This document shows positions 43,366 to 51,191 of a stretch of DNA of 64,000 bases, in pieces. Below the pieces are notes generated by a model. That model was not told the DNA's origin. It searched no databases and saw only the letters and a list, made by a program, of their open reading frames with translations. Location of the stretch: positions 125,165 to 189,164 of the forward strand of contig JAHZAV010000002.1 of assembly GCA_019423745.1 (NCBI GenBank), in the 5' to 3' direction. The translations under genes and the position numbers were made by a program. The DNA is from Lachnospiraceae bacterium. GTDB taxonomy: Bacteria > Bacillota > Clostridia > Lachnospirales > Lachnospiraceae. Position 1 is the first letter of the stretch; every line of letters starts with the position of its first letter.

Positions 43366-44205
43366 TTATACAACCACGATTATACCGCCGTCCGCCGCAT
43401 ACATGCTACTGATACCGGCTGTATCCAAGATAATCACCTTTTGAGGTGAAATTTTCTCAAGAATCATCTGCTTTACTGCTTCAGCCCTTTCTCTACAGTT
43501 ACAGTGACTGATAGCAAGTATTTTATCCTCAGGTCTTTTCATGTCTTTGACAACCTCATCTACCATTTTTACCAGAGCCTTCTTGATCCCTCTTGCCTGT
43601 CCAAGCTGGCAGATAAGCCCCTGCGGGGTAGATCCCATCACTGGTTTGATGTTCAATGCTGTTGCCACAATCGCCTTTAAACCTGTCAGGCGCCCATTTT
43701 TCCTCAAGGTTTCCAACGTTTCCAAAACAAAATACGTGTTCTGCTCTTCAATATATTCTTCCACCTGACGGATTACTTCCTCAAAACTCATATTCTTCTT
43801 CTCGCACTCTTCAATTTTCAATGCAATTAAGGTCTCCCCTACAGAAGCCGAACGAGAATTAAACACATAAATATCTTTTTCACCATATTCCTCATGGTAA
43901 AGATTTTTTCCGAGCACCGCACTATTATAAGAGCCACTAAGTTCGGCAGACAAAGTAACTGCATAGACTCTTTCCGCGTCGCAATGGTACCCTTCCATAT
44001 AAGCTTCCGGCGACGGACAGGATGATTTCGGACAGTTGGGACTTTCCGCCACAAGTTTCAAAAATTCTTTCTGATCAAAAGTTTCATCATCCACAATATG
44101 ATAATTGTCTATGTCTATACTCAAAGATGCTGTTTCAAACAACTTAGATTCTTTCATTTCTTTTGTCAGCTCTCCACAGCTGTCCACAATTACTTTATAG
44201 CTCAT
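43366..44205 (-). CDS. DegV family fatty acid-binding protein
   Basis: The 279-residue protein has the two-domain DegV fold: an N-terminal domain with VIVDSCGELT and SCPSPEAYME, and the lipid-contact motifs TLSAELSGSYNSA, RSASVGETL and the later LETLRKNGRLTGLKA. Such proteins bind a fatty acid; some serve as FakB partners of a fatty acid kinase. No fakA is nearby. A promoter and a small hairpin lie upstream. Confidence 0.9.
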   Translation of the reverse strand: MSYKVIVDSCGELTKEMKESKLFETASLSIDIDNYHIVDDETFDQKEFLKLVAESPNCPKSSCPSPEAYMEGYHCDAERVYAVTLSAELSGSYNSAVLGKNLYHEEYGEKDIYVFNSRSASVGETLIALKIEECEKKNMSFEEVIRQVEEYIEEQNTYFVLETLETLRKNGRLTGLKAIVATALNIKPVMGSTPQGLICQLGQARGIKKALVKMVDEVVKDMKRPEDKILAISHCNCRERAEAVKQMILEKISPQKVIILDTAGISSMYAADGGIIVVV

Positions 44206-44270
44206 ATTCCTTCCATCCTTCCGATTTTATCTTCCACATCCGCCAAAAATGTCATTCGCCTCTAGTGTAT

Positions 44271-44287
44271 GTAGTTTCCAAAACTAC
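44271..44287 (-). promoter_or_regulatory. Hairpin in the degV leader
   Basis: GTAGTTT and AAACTAC (7-bp arms, three-base loop) lie downstream of the degV promoter and 66 bases before the ATG. No T-run follows, so it is not a terminator. Confidence 0.4.
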
Positions 44288-44293
44288 TTATCT

Positions 44294-44322
44294 ATCATAA
44301 CATATTATAGAAGGATTGAAAA
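44294..44322 (-). promoter_or_regulatory. Promoter of degV
   Basis: TTTTCA (44322..44317) and TATGAT (44299..44294) are 17 bp apart in the gap after the SEDS gene. Confidence 0.55.
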
Positions 44323-44333
44323 GGCTTTTCTTA

Positions 44334-45569
44334 CTACTGCATCCTTATTTTTCTAGAAATTCCAAGAGCTATTCCCATTTCCAGCATCAAAAACAGCAGT
44401 GACGTTCCTCCATAGCTGATAAAAGGCAATGTAATACCGGTATTAGGAATTAAATTAATTACAACCGCCACATTCAGGAAGACCTGAAGCGCAATGTGGG
44501 AAAAAATACCACTTGTAATTAATGCCCCATACATATCCGGCGCATTTTGTGCAATAACCATAAGCCTGTACAGCAAAAGTCCAAAAAGGACAAGAACCAT
44601 AATAGCTCCAAACACTCCCAATTCTTCACAAATAACGGAAAGAATCATATCGTTCTGAACTTCAGGTATAAACTGTTTCTGCGTACTGTTTCCAAGACCT
44701 TTCCCAAAAAAACCTCCGGAACCGATGGCATATAATCCCTGCATAACCTGGTAGCCATAATCCGAAGCATGTTTTTCAGGATCAAGCCATACGATAATAC
44801 GGCGGAGTCGGAAATTATCTCCCAAATCTCCTGCCTGTATCATACTTCCAAGAACAGTTGCCCCTACAACGAGTACAATAATTCCCACAACAACCAGTAT
44901 AATAAACGGAGCCGTTTTAGGATGAACAATAAAAACCATCATACAGGTAATTCCCAGCACAATAACTGCTGTACTCAGATTCTCAGTAAGAAAATATACG
45001 CAGGCTGCTGCCAGCAGCCCCCAGCTAATTGCACGAATCACTCCTGCTAATGTCCGTATTTCCTTTCCCATCTGACAGATTACAATGGGAATAAAAATAA
45101 TCACTGCAATCTTTGTCACTTCTGATGGCTGCAGCTGCTGACCAAATGGGAGCGCAATCCATCTCGTTGCTCCATTAACTTCCATTCCCAATGGCGTTTT
45201 TACAAGCGCCATAAGAAAAATAGAAAAGAAAAAGAATTTTTTAGCATATTTGGCATATTTGTGATAATCCACCAGAGACACTACATAAGCCGCTGCCCCT
45301 CCTACTACACAGAAAAACAACTGCCTTTTAAAATAGTGCATGCTATCCCCTGAATAATTAACCTCCGCCGAATAAGCACTGGCACTATAAAGCATAACAA
45401 GACCAAAGCATACAAGAAATACAATAACTGCCACAAGGCTGTAGTCAAAATATTTCATACTGCTTTTCATTTTTTTCCCCATACTCTCTTTGGGACGCAT
45501 CGAACTGTGCTTTTGTCCCTCACGCCCTCTTTCGGGCATCTGTGTTACTTTCGTATTTTCATTCTTCAT
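44334..45569 (-). CDS. SEDS-family FtsW/SpoVE-like polymerase
   Basis: The 411-residue protein begins with a 45-residue cytoplasmic extension rich in Lys, Glu and Met, then about ten helices. SEDS motifs are ATRWIALPFGQQLQPSEVTK, GLYAIGSGGFFGKGLGNS and NTGITLPFISYGGTS. It closely resembles the ftsW product at 33715, so one of the two may work in division and the other in elongation or spore cortex (SpoVE). It has its own TTGTCA-17-TATAAT promoter and GGAG before the ATG. Confidence 0.88.
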   Translation of the reverse strand: MKNENTKVTQMPERGREGQKHSSMRPKESMGKKMKSSMKYFDYSLVAVIVFLVCFGLVMLYSASAYSAEVNYSGDSMHYFKRQLFFCVVGGAAAYVVSLVDYHKYAKYAKKFFFFSIFLMALVKTPLGMEVNGATRWIALPFGQQLQPSEVTKIAVIIFIPIVICQMGKEIRTLAGVIRAISWGLLAAACVYFLTENLSTAVIVLGITCMMVFIVHPKTAPFIILVVVGIIVLVVGATVLGSMIQAGDLGDNFRLRRIIVWLDPEKHASDYGYQVMQGLYAIGSGGFFGKGLGNSTQKQFIPEVQNDMILSVICEELGVFGAIMVLVLFGLLLYRLMVIAQNAPDMYGALITSGIFSHIALQVFLNVAVVINLIPNTGITLPFISYGGTSLLFLMLEMGIALGISRKIRMQ

Positions 45570-45592
45570 TTATTTACACTCCAATCGCTATT

Positions 45593-45621
45593 ATTATAAC
45601 GGCATATGTCTGGAATGACAA
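45593..45621 (-). promoter_or_regulatory. Promoter of the second SEDS gene
   Basis: TTGTCA (45621..45616) and a perfect TATAAT (45598..45593) are separated by 17 bp, ending 24 bases before the ATG. Confidence 0.75.
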
Positions 45622-45641
45622 TGAGGAATTTTTTCTAACTA

Positions 45642-45683
45642 TTCAGCCATGCGCCCAAAGACACCAGCAGCTACATGGCTGAA
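45642..45683. repeat. Inverted repeat after cotJC
   Basis: Arms TTCAGCCATG and CATGGCTGAA (45642-45651 and 45674-45683) enclose 22 bases. No T-run follows on either strand directly, so a terminator role is uncertain, though it lies in the cotJC-SEDS gap. Confidence 0.5.
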
Positions 45684-45718
45684 CAGCTTATCGACTAAAT
45701 AATTAATTGGCTTTTATT

Positions 45719-46330
45719 CTATTTGTTGCATCTGCCCATGTCAAATTCAGGATTAAAAGCATAGAAGTTTTTACTGTCAAGATGATCCTGTACGATACGA
45801 AGACTTTCACCAAACCTTTGATAATGAACAACTTCCCTAGCTCTCAAAAAACGAATAGGATCTGCCACCTCTGGATCTTTTACAAGCCTCAGAATATTAT
45901 CATAAGTGGTTCTGGCCTTTTGCTCTGCCGCCATATTTTCATGAAGATCTGTAACAGGATCTCCCTTAGACTGAAAAGTCGTTGCGCTCCACGGCACTCC
46001 TCCCGCTGACTGGGGCCAAAGAGCCAGTGTATGATCCACGTAATATTTATCAAACCCTGATTTTTCTATTTCTTCAGGAGTCAGATTCTTTGTAAGCTGA
46101 TAAACAATTGCACAGATCATCTCAAGATGAGCCAATTCCTCTGTCCCCACATCGGTGAGAATCCCTGTCACTTCTTTATACGGCATAGTATATCTCTGTG
46201 AAAGATATCGCATAGAAGCTCCAAGTTCACCGTCCGGGCCTCCGAACTGGCTAATAATAACTTGTGCTATTTTAGGATTTGTCTGTGTGATCTTTACAGG
46301 ATACTGCAGCCTCTTTTCATAATTCCACAT
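45719..46330 (-). CDS. cotJC: Spore coat protein CotJC (manganese catalase-like)
   Basis: The 203-residue protein has the ferritin-like helical fold of manganese catalases. Metal-ligand motifs are EELAHLEMICA near 65 (ExxH) and the later REVVHYQRFGE with another E/H pair; the first ligand glutamate is in GGPDGELGASMRYL. It begins MWNYEKRLQYPV as CotJC does. The protein is built into the spore coat and may remove hydrogen peroxide. It is last in cotJABC, three bases after cotJB. Confidence 0.95.
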   Translation of the reverse strand: MWNYEKRLQYPVKITQTNPKIAQVIISQFGGPDGELGASMRYLSQRYTMPYKEVTGILTDVGTEELAHLEMICAIVYQLTKNLTPEEIEKSGFDKYYVDHTLALWPQSAGGVPWSATTFQSKGDPVTDLHENMAAEQKARTTYDNILRLVKDPEVADPIRFLRAREVVHYQRFGESLRIVQDHLDSKNFYAFNPEFDMGRCNK

Positions 46331-46333
46331 AAA

Positions 46334-46606
46334 TTAGCATCCCCCTTCCTGCCATGGCCACGGTTCATTGATCCAGTTCCATCTGTCTGTCTGTGACAAA
46401 TCTACTGTATCCACGGTCAGAGGGCCATAAAATTTTGCATACTCTTTCAATGCCCGGTTTCTTTCTTCCTTGCATTCCTCAAAAAGAGCAAGTGCCTGCG
46501 AATTACAGGGATGTGTATCCAGAAAAAGCTTCACATCATCTACTGCAAAACTTACTACATTAATCCATTGAAGCAGGTCTTTCCTGCACGGTCTGTTATC
46601 TGCCAT
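46334..46606 (-). CDS. cotJB: Spore coat protein CotJB
   Basis: The 90-residue protein matches CotJB in size and in its central motifs LLQWINVVSFAVDDVKLFLDTH (seen as INVVSFAVDD and LFLDTHP) and ending YGPLTVDTV with a WNWINEPWPWQ tail. Its ATG overlaps the cotJA stop by one base (TAATG), with AGGAG upstream. Confidence 0.93.
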   Translation of the reverse strand: MADNRPCRKDLLQWINVVSFAVDDVKLFLDTHPCNSQALALFEECKEERNRALKEYAKFYGPLTVDTVDLSQTDRWNWINEPWPWQEGGC

Positions 46607-46863
46607 TATCTCCTGCCTCCTGCTCCTAAAAATGGTTTATACAGTTCACGAAAAATCGTACCGCAGCAAAATCCTTTCTCCAATTCGTAGATTTCCCGCC
46701 ATTCCTGCCATGGTACATATGCCATGGCAAGCGCCAAATCTGAAAGCCCGGGAATTTCTTTTCTTTCCACACAACAGGAATTCCGCATCTGCATTCCCTG
46801 TCCGGAAAAGCCTCTTTGTTGACCTCTTCTGCAGTCCTGTGTCTGATACCGGCAATTCTGCAT
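46606..46863 (-). CDS. cotJA: Spore coat-associated protein CotJA
   Basis: The 85-residue protein has the CotJA core LALAMAYVPWQEWREIYEL and the GTIFRELYKPFLG ending. The N-terminus is unusually Cys-, Arg- and Gln-rich (six Cys in all). The ATG at 46863 is nine bases after AAGGAG. It heads the coat operon; a sigma-E-like -10 lies upstream. Confidence 0.9.
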   Translation of the reverse strand: MQNCRYQTQDCRRGQQRGFSGQGMQMRNSCCVERKEIPGLSDLALAMAYVPWQEWREIYELEKGFCCGTIFRELYKPFLGAGGRR

Positions 46864-46898
46864 GTGTCATTACTCCTTCCATAATAATCTGCAATATT

Positions 46899-46906
46899 AT
46901 TGTATG
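46899..46906 (-). promoter_or_regulatory. Putative sigma-E -10 element of cotJABC
   Basis: CATACAAT (46906..46899) equals the sigma-E -10 consensus and lies 36 bases before cotJA. cotJ is sigma-E dependent in Bacillus. The -35 region is a poor match, so the call is tentative. Confidence 0.45.
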
Positions 46907-46934
46907 GAATTGGAATAAAAACGTGATTGCTTTC

Positions 46935-46985
46935 ATAAACAAAAGAGCAGCTCTCTCTTTTCAAAGAAGCTGCCCTTTTGTTTAT
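46935..46985 (-). terminator. Terminator of csoR
   Basis: Eighteen-base arms (46968-46985 and 46935-46952) match except at one position, around 15 bases. The 3' arm is T-rich (CTCTTTTGTTTAT). It starts six bases after the csoR stop. Confidence 0.75.
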
Positions 46986-46990
46986 AAGAT

Positions 46991-47269
46991 TTATTTCATA
47001 AGCTTTTTGATAGACTCGCACAATTCGTCTACCACTTCTGTATTTCCATTCTGTATCTCGTTTACTACACAAGAATGTATATGACTGGATAATAGTTCCT
47101 TGTTAAAAGAATTAAGAGCTGCCTGAATTGCAGATACTTGTGTAAGAATATCGACACAATACTGTTCTTCTTCCAACATTTTCTTTACTCCCCGAACCTG
47201 GCCTTCCACGCGGTTCAGACGATTCATCAGCTTTCTGTATTCTTCCTCATCTCTGTGTTTTGTTTTCAT
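46991..47269 (-). CDS. CsoR-type metal-sensing transcriptional repressor
   Basis: The 92-residue helical DUF156 protein has RLNRVEGQVRGVKKML, the DNA-contact helix of the family. Cys38, His63 and Cys67 form the copper(I) C-H-C triad of CsoR; the family also includes RcnR (nickel/cobalt) and CstR/FrmR types. No copper export gene is visible nearby, so its target lies elsewhere or in the glyA-csoR unit. It is 48 bp after glyA, probably cotranscribed, with GGAGG eleven bases upstream. Confidence 0.88.
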   Translation of the reverse strand: MKTKHRDEEEYRKLMNRLNRVEGQVRGVKKMLEEEQYCVDILTQVSAIQAALNSFNKELLSSHIHSCVVNEIQNGNTEVVDELCESIKKLMK

Positions 47270-47317
47270 CCTTTCGCCTTCCTCCTATATTTCAGGCCTG
47301 TACAATCTGTGTTTAAA

Positions 47318-48553
47318 TCAGATCAACGGGTATTTTTTGGTAAGTTTCGCTACTATTTCCTTAGCTTTTTCAATATTTTCCTCGCTCCTGATCACAAGAG
47401 AAATCGCCTCTGCAATGTGAGTCATATCCTCTTCCTTTAATCCACGGGTAGTAACAGCAGGTGTTCCAAGTCTCACTCCACTTGTCACCATTGGTCCTCT
47501 TGAATCATTTGGAATCGTATTTTTGTTACAAGTAATATGAGCAGCATCTAAACGTTTCTCCAACTCTTTCCCGGTAACTTCTTCCTGACTCAAATCAACC
47601 AGCATCAGATGATTGTCTGTTCCTCCTGATACCAGTTTCACACCTCTTTCCATGAGTGCCTGAGCCAGAGCCTGTGCGTTCTTTACAATCTGTTCCTGAT
47701 ATTCACGGAATTCCGGCTGAAGTGCTTCTTTAAAGCATACTGCTTTTCCAGCAATTACATGCTCCAAAGGTCCTCCCTGAATGCCAGGGAATACAGCTTT
47801 ATTGAAATTGAATTTATCGGCCGCTTCCTGATTGCAAAGAATCATTCCACCTCTTGGGCCTCTCAGCGTTTTATGTGTTGTTGTAGTTACTACATCTGCA
47901 TAAGGAATTGGGCTTTGATGCAGTCCTGCCGCTACAAGGCCTGCAATATGAGCCATGTCTACCATCAGGTAAGCTCCTGCCTCATCAGCAATTTCACGGA
48001 ATTTTTTGAAATCTATTTTTCTTGCATAGGCACTTGCGCCGGCAATAATAAGCTTAGGTTTTTCCTCCAGAGCGATTCGACGCACCTGTTCATAATCAAT
48101 AAATCCTTCCTCATTTACTCCGTAAAAAGATGTCTGAAAATAGTTTCCAGAAAAATTCACCGGTGATCCATGAGTCAAATGGCCACCTTGATCCAGATTC
48201 ATTCCCAGAATTTTATCTCCTGGTTTCAACATGGCAAAGAAAACTGCCATATTTGCCTGTGCTCCTGAATGAGGCTGTACGTTGACATAATCACACCCAA
48301 AAAGTTTCTTTGCTCTCTCCCTTGCCAACTCTTCCACTACATCAACGTATTCACAACCACCATAATATCTTCTTCCCGGATAACCTTCTGCATATTTATT
48401 TGTCAAGGGGCTTCCCATGGCTGCCATAACTGCTTTGCTTACCCAGTTTTCTGACGCAATTAATTCCAAATGGGAATCCTGTCTTTCCATCTCCTTTGTA
48501 ATAGCATCTGCTATTTCACTGTCTGTTTTTCTAATGTCTTCAAATGCGTACAT
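47318..48553 (-). CDS. glyA: Serine hydroxymethyltransferase
   Basis: The 411-residue PLP enzyme converts serine and tetrahydrofolate to glycine and methylene-THF. Motifs are [12 protein letters not shown] near 32, [30 protein letters not shown], and the PLP-lysine site [16 protein letters not shown] near 225. It has a good ribosome binding site. A promoter and structured leader precede it; the THF product links it to the folate-responsive locus at the left edge. Confidence 0.98.
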   Translation of the reverse strand: MYAFEDIRKTDSEIADAITKEMERQDSHLELIASENWVSKAVMAAMGSPLTNKYAEGYPGRRYYGGCEYVDVVEELARERAKKLFGCDYVNVQPHSGAQANMAVFFAMLKPGDKILGMNLDQGGHLTHGSPVNFSGNYFQTSFYGVNEEGFIDYEQVRRIALEEKPKLIIAGASAYARKIDFKKFREIADEAGAYLMVDMAHIAGLVAAGLHQSPIPYADVVTTTTHKTLRGPRGGMILCNQEAADKFNFNKAVFPGIQGGPLEHVIAGKAVCFKEALQPEFREYQEQIVKNAQALAQALMERGVKLVSGGTDNHLMLVDLSQEEVTGKELEKRLDAAHITCNKNTIPNDSRGPMVTSGVRLGTPAVTTRGLKEEDMTHIAEAISLVIRSEENIEKAKEIVAKLTKKYPLI

Positions 48554-48579
48554 GCTCTTCCTCCTTTTCCTGCCAGCAT

Positions 48580-48650
48580 TTTCACTTCGCCGTACTTACT
48601 CAGACCCTTCTTGCATTTCTGCACGGCTCATTGCCTACGCGGATATTATA
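48580..48650 (-). promoter_or_regulatory. glyA promoter and structured leader
   Basis: A perfect TATAAT (48650..48645), preceded by TGT as an extended -10, starts a leader of about 80 bases. In the leader GCCGT and ACGGC can pair, closing an inner GCA-GAAA-TGC hairpin. It does not match a riboswitch class I know. The -35 is weak. Confidence 0.5.
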
Positions 48651-48660
48651 ACACATGCCG

Positions 48661-48704
48661 AAAATAATAAAAAGAAGTGCGGAGGATTTTCCTACCGCAC
48701 CTCT
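48661..48704 (-). terminator. Terminator of htrA
   Basis: On the minus strand AGAGGTGCGG (48704..48695) pairs with CCGCACTTCT (48682..48673) and is followed by TTTTTATTATTTT. Confidence 0.85.
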
Positions 48705-48707
48705 TTA

Positions 48708-49976
48708 TTATTCACTTGCTTTTCCCAGTGTTACAGATACTGTCTGTTCCTGATAGGAACCGTCATTAGCTGCCACCTGCACAGTCAATTCCACGCTCTC
48801 ACCCACTTTATAATAAGTAAGCTGCTCTTTCAATGTAGACATTCCGTCAACAGTTGTTCCGTTGATTGCCGTAATGATATTGCCTTGTGCAAGCCCTGCT
48901 TTCTCTGCTCCGCTGCCTTTAGATACTTCTCTGATATATACACCTGTAGGCATATTATACATTTGAGAACTATCCTCTGAAACATCGACTCCTGTAATTC
49001 CAAGATATCCCTGCTCCTCTTCAGAAACCTTTGTTTTTGTCTCCTGATTCATAAGAGAAGTAATAATCTCGCTGGCGTCACTGATAGGAATTGCATATCC
49101 CATTCCTTCTGCCACGCTTGAATCAATCTTGGCTGTGTTAATACCAATCACCTGTCCATTAGCATTCAAAAGAGCTCCTCCGCTGTTTCCAGGATTGATT
49201 GCCGCATCTGTCTGAATTAATTTTCCTTCAAATCCATCCAGTTCCCGCTCTGTTGCAGAAATGATACCCGTTGTCACAGACTGACCATAACCAAGTGCAT
49301 TTCCAATCGCAATCGCCGGCTCACCAACCTGAAGTGCATTAGAATCTCCAAGTGATGCAACACTTATCTCATCCATTGTAGAATCCTTAATGGAATCTAA
49401 CGATACAGCAACGACTGCTAAATCTCTGGTAGCGTCTGTTCCTTTAATATTCGCTTCCACACTCTCGTTATCCACAAATGTAACGGTAAGTGTATCTGCC
49501 CCTTCTACTACATGATTATTCGTTGCGATCAGAAGTTCTGAATCGCTTTGGTCAATAATAATGCCGGAACCAAGACTTGTGCTTTCTTGTTGTTGCGTCT
49601 GTCCAAAGAAATTCTGTACTTCCTGTACACTCATGTTTGTAATGGATACAATAGACGGCATTGCCGATTCTACAATTTGTGATACATCTGATGTCACTGT
49701 AGTTGCTGTCTGTGTCAGCTTTGTATTTCCAGATGTGGAAGCCTGCTTCACTGTCTTTGTATCATTTCCTGTTACTTTGTCAAATACTATATTGCTTGCC
49801 TGGAAAGCTGCACTTGCGACAACTCCAAAGGCCAAAGCCATTCCAAGAACTTTCGTCCATTTCGGTATTTTCTTCTTCGGCTTTTTAGGCTTCTGCTGCT
49901 TTGGCTGTTCGTCAAATATATTGTTATTATTGAAATCCTCTGGATTAGGATTGTAATAATTGTACTCATTACTCAT
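48708..49976 (-). CDS. htrA: HtrA/DegP-like trypsin-type serine protease with PDZ domain
   Basis: The 422-residue envelope protease has a disordered, Asn/Pro/Lys-rich cytoplasmic start, one membrane helix (VLGMALAFGVVASAAFQASN), a protease domain and a C-terminal PDZ domain (about 325-420). The catalytic triad is His in ATNNHVVEG, Asp in DATRDLAVVAV, and Ser in INPGNSGGALLN. It handles misfolded surface proteins. The ATG at 49976 lies eight bases after AGGAG. Tandem repeats upstream suggest two-component control. Confidence 0.95.
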   Translation of the reverse strand: MSNEYNYYNPNPEDFNNNNIFDEQPKQQKPKKPKKKIPKWTKVLGMALAFGVVASAAFQASNIVFDKVTGNDTKTVKQASTSGNTKLTQTATTVTSDVSQIVESAMPSIVSITNMSVQEVQNFFGQTQQQESTSLGSGIIIDQSDSELLIATNNHVVEGADTLTVTFVDNESVEANIKGTDATRDLAVVAVSLDSIKDSTMDEISVASLGDSNALQVGEPAIAIGNALGYGQSVTTGIISATERELDGFEGKLIQTDAAINPGNSGGALLNANGQVIGINTAKIDSSVAEGMGYAIPISDASEIITSLMNQETKTKVSEEEQGYLGITGVDVSEDSSQMYNMPTGVYIREVSKGSGAEKAGLAQGNIITAINGTTVDGMSTLKEQLTYYKVGESVELTVQVAANDGSYQEQTVSVTLGKASE

Positions 49977-50027
49977 AGTTAAGACTCCTTTCATGTCTTT
50001 CTTTTGTTTCTATGACTGTAGTCTAAC

Positions 50028-50049
50028 TTATAATTGTGTTTAAATTGTG
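50028..50049. promoter_or_regulatory. Tandem 11-bp repeat upstream of htrA
   Basis: TTATAATTGTG and TTTAAATTGTG lie head to tail (9 of 11 bases the same). OmpR-type response regulators bind such 11-bp direct repeats, and htrA genes are often under envelope-stress two-component systems. The site is about 50-75 bases before the htrA start. Confidence 0.4.
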
Positions 50050-50076
50050 ATAAATAAATTAAAAAATGTTGAAACC

Positions 50077-51177
50077 CTAATCCAATTCCCTTTTTGACAA
50101 TTCTAATGCTGCCAAAATTACTTTATCCATATCATAATATTTATATCCGCCCAGTCTTCCTCCAAAAACTACATTTTTCTCTTTCTCTGCCAGTTTTTGA
50201 TATTTTTCATACAAATTACTGTTCCGTTCATCATTCACCGGATAGTAAGGCTCATCCCCCACCTTCCATTCCGATGAATATTCTTTTGAAATAACAGTTT
50301 TATCAGAGGTTCCAAATTCAAAATGTTTATGTTCAATTATCCTTGTATAAGGCACTTCTCTTTCTGTGTAATTTACAACAGCATTTCCCTGATAATTTGA
50401 ACAGTCCAGTACTTCTGTTTCAAAACGGACACTCCGATATTCCAATGCTCCTAATGCATAATCAAAGTATTCATCTATCATACCAGTGAAAATAATACGG
50501 CTGGCAATATCCTTATATTTTTCCCGTTCTTTTAAATAGTCAGTATTAAGCCTTATTTCCGCCTCACAAAGGAGCTTTTGTACAATAGCAGTGTAGCCTC
50601 CTATCGGTATCCCTTGATATCTGTCATTAAAGTAATTATTATCGTAGGTAAAACGAAGCGGCAGCCTGCGAATAATAAAAGCCGGAAGCTCTGTGCATTT
50701 TCTCCCCCACTGTTTCTCTGTGTACCCTTTCACAAGCTTTTCGTAAACATCGGTTCCAACAAGGGACAGCGCTTGCTCCTCCAGATTAGACGGATCTGTA
50801 ATATTCAAATCCGCAATCTGCCTGTCAATGATTTCCCTGGCCTGTGCAGGTGTTTTAATATGCCACATTTTGCTGAAGGTATTCATATTAAAAGGAAGAT
50901 TGTAGAGTTCATCTTTATATATAGCAATAGGCGAATTAATATAATGGTTAAATTCCGCAAATTGGTTTACATACTCCCACACTTCTTTATTGGAAGTGTG
51001 GAATATATGTGCCCCATATTTGTGAACCTGAATCCCTTCTACTTTTTCTGTATAAATATTTCCTCCGATATGGTCTCTCCGATCCAGTACCAGGCACTTC
51101 TTCCCTTTTTTCGCCGCCTCATGGGCAAATACTGCTCCAAACAGTCCTGCTCCTACAATCAGATAATCATACTTCAT
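50077..51177 (-). CDS. glf: UDP-galactopyranose mutase
   Basis: The 366-residue flavoenzyme interconverts UDP-galactopyranose and UDP-galactofuranose for surface glycans. It has the FAD motif IVGAGLFGAVFAHEAAKKG at residue 6, RRDHIGGNIYTE, HKYGAHIFHTSN near 52, and KGYTEKQWGRKC with active-site residues. It follows glmS by 14 bp. Galactofuranose may be a part of the polymer built by the nearby glycosyltransferases. Confidence 0.97.
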   Translation of the reverse strand: MKYDYLIVGAGLFGAVFAHEAAKKGKKCLVLDRRDHIGGNIYTEKVEGIQVHKYGAHIFHTSNKEVWEYVNQFAEFNHYINSPIAIYKDELYNLPFNMNTFSKMWHIKTPAQAREIIDRQIADLNITDPSNLEEQALSLVGTDVYEKLVKGYTEKQWGRKCTELPAFIIRRLPLRFTYDNNYFNDRYQGIPIGGYTAIVQKLLCEAEIRLNTDYLKEREKYKDIASRIIFTGMIDEYFDYALGALEYRSVRFETEVLDCSNYQGNAVVNYTEREVPYTRIIEHKHFEFGTSDKTVISKEYSSEWKVGDEPYYPVNDERNSNLYEKYQKLAEKEKNVVFGGRLGGYKYYDMDKVILAALELSKRELD

Positions 51178-51191
51178 CTCTTTATGCTCCT

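Noticed and set aside
45642..45683. Terminator of cotJABC
   Set aside because: The inverted repeat has no T-run in the expected place, so I list it only as a repeat.
46626..47084. Several overlapping open frames of 98-150 codons around cotJA and csoR
   Set aside because: They conflict with cotJABC and csoR, which have motifs, ribosome binding sites and family length.
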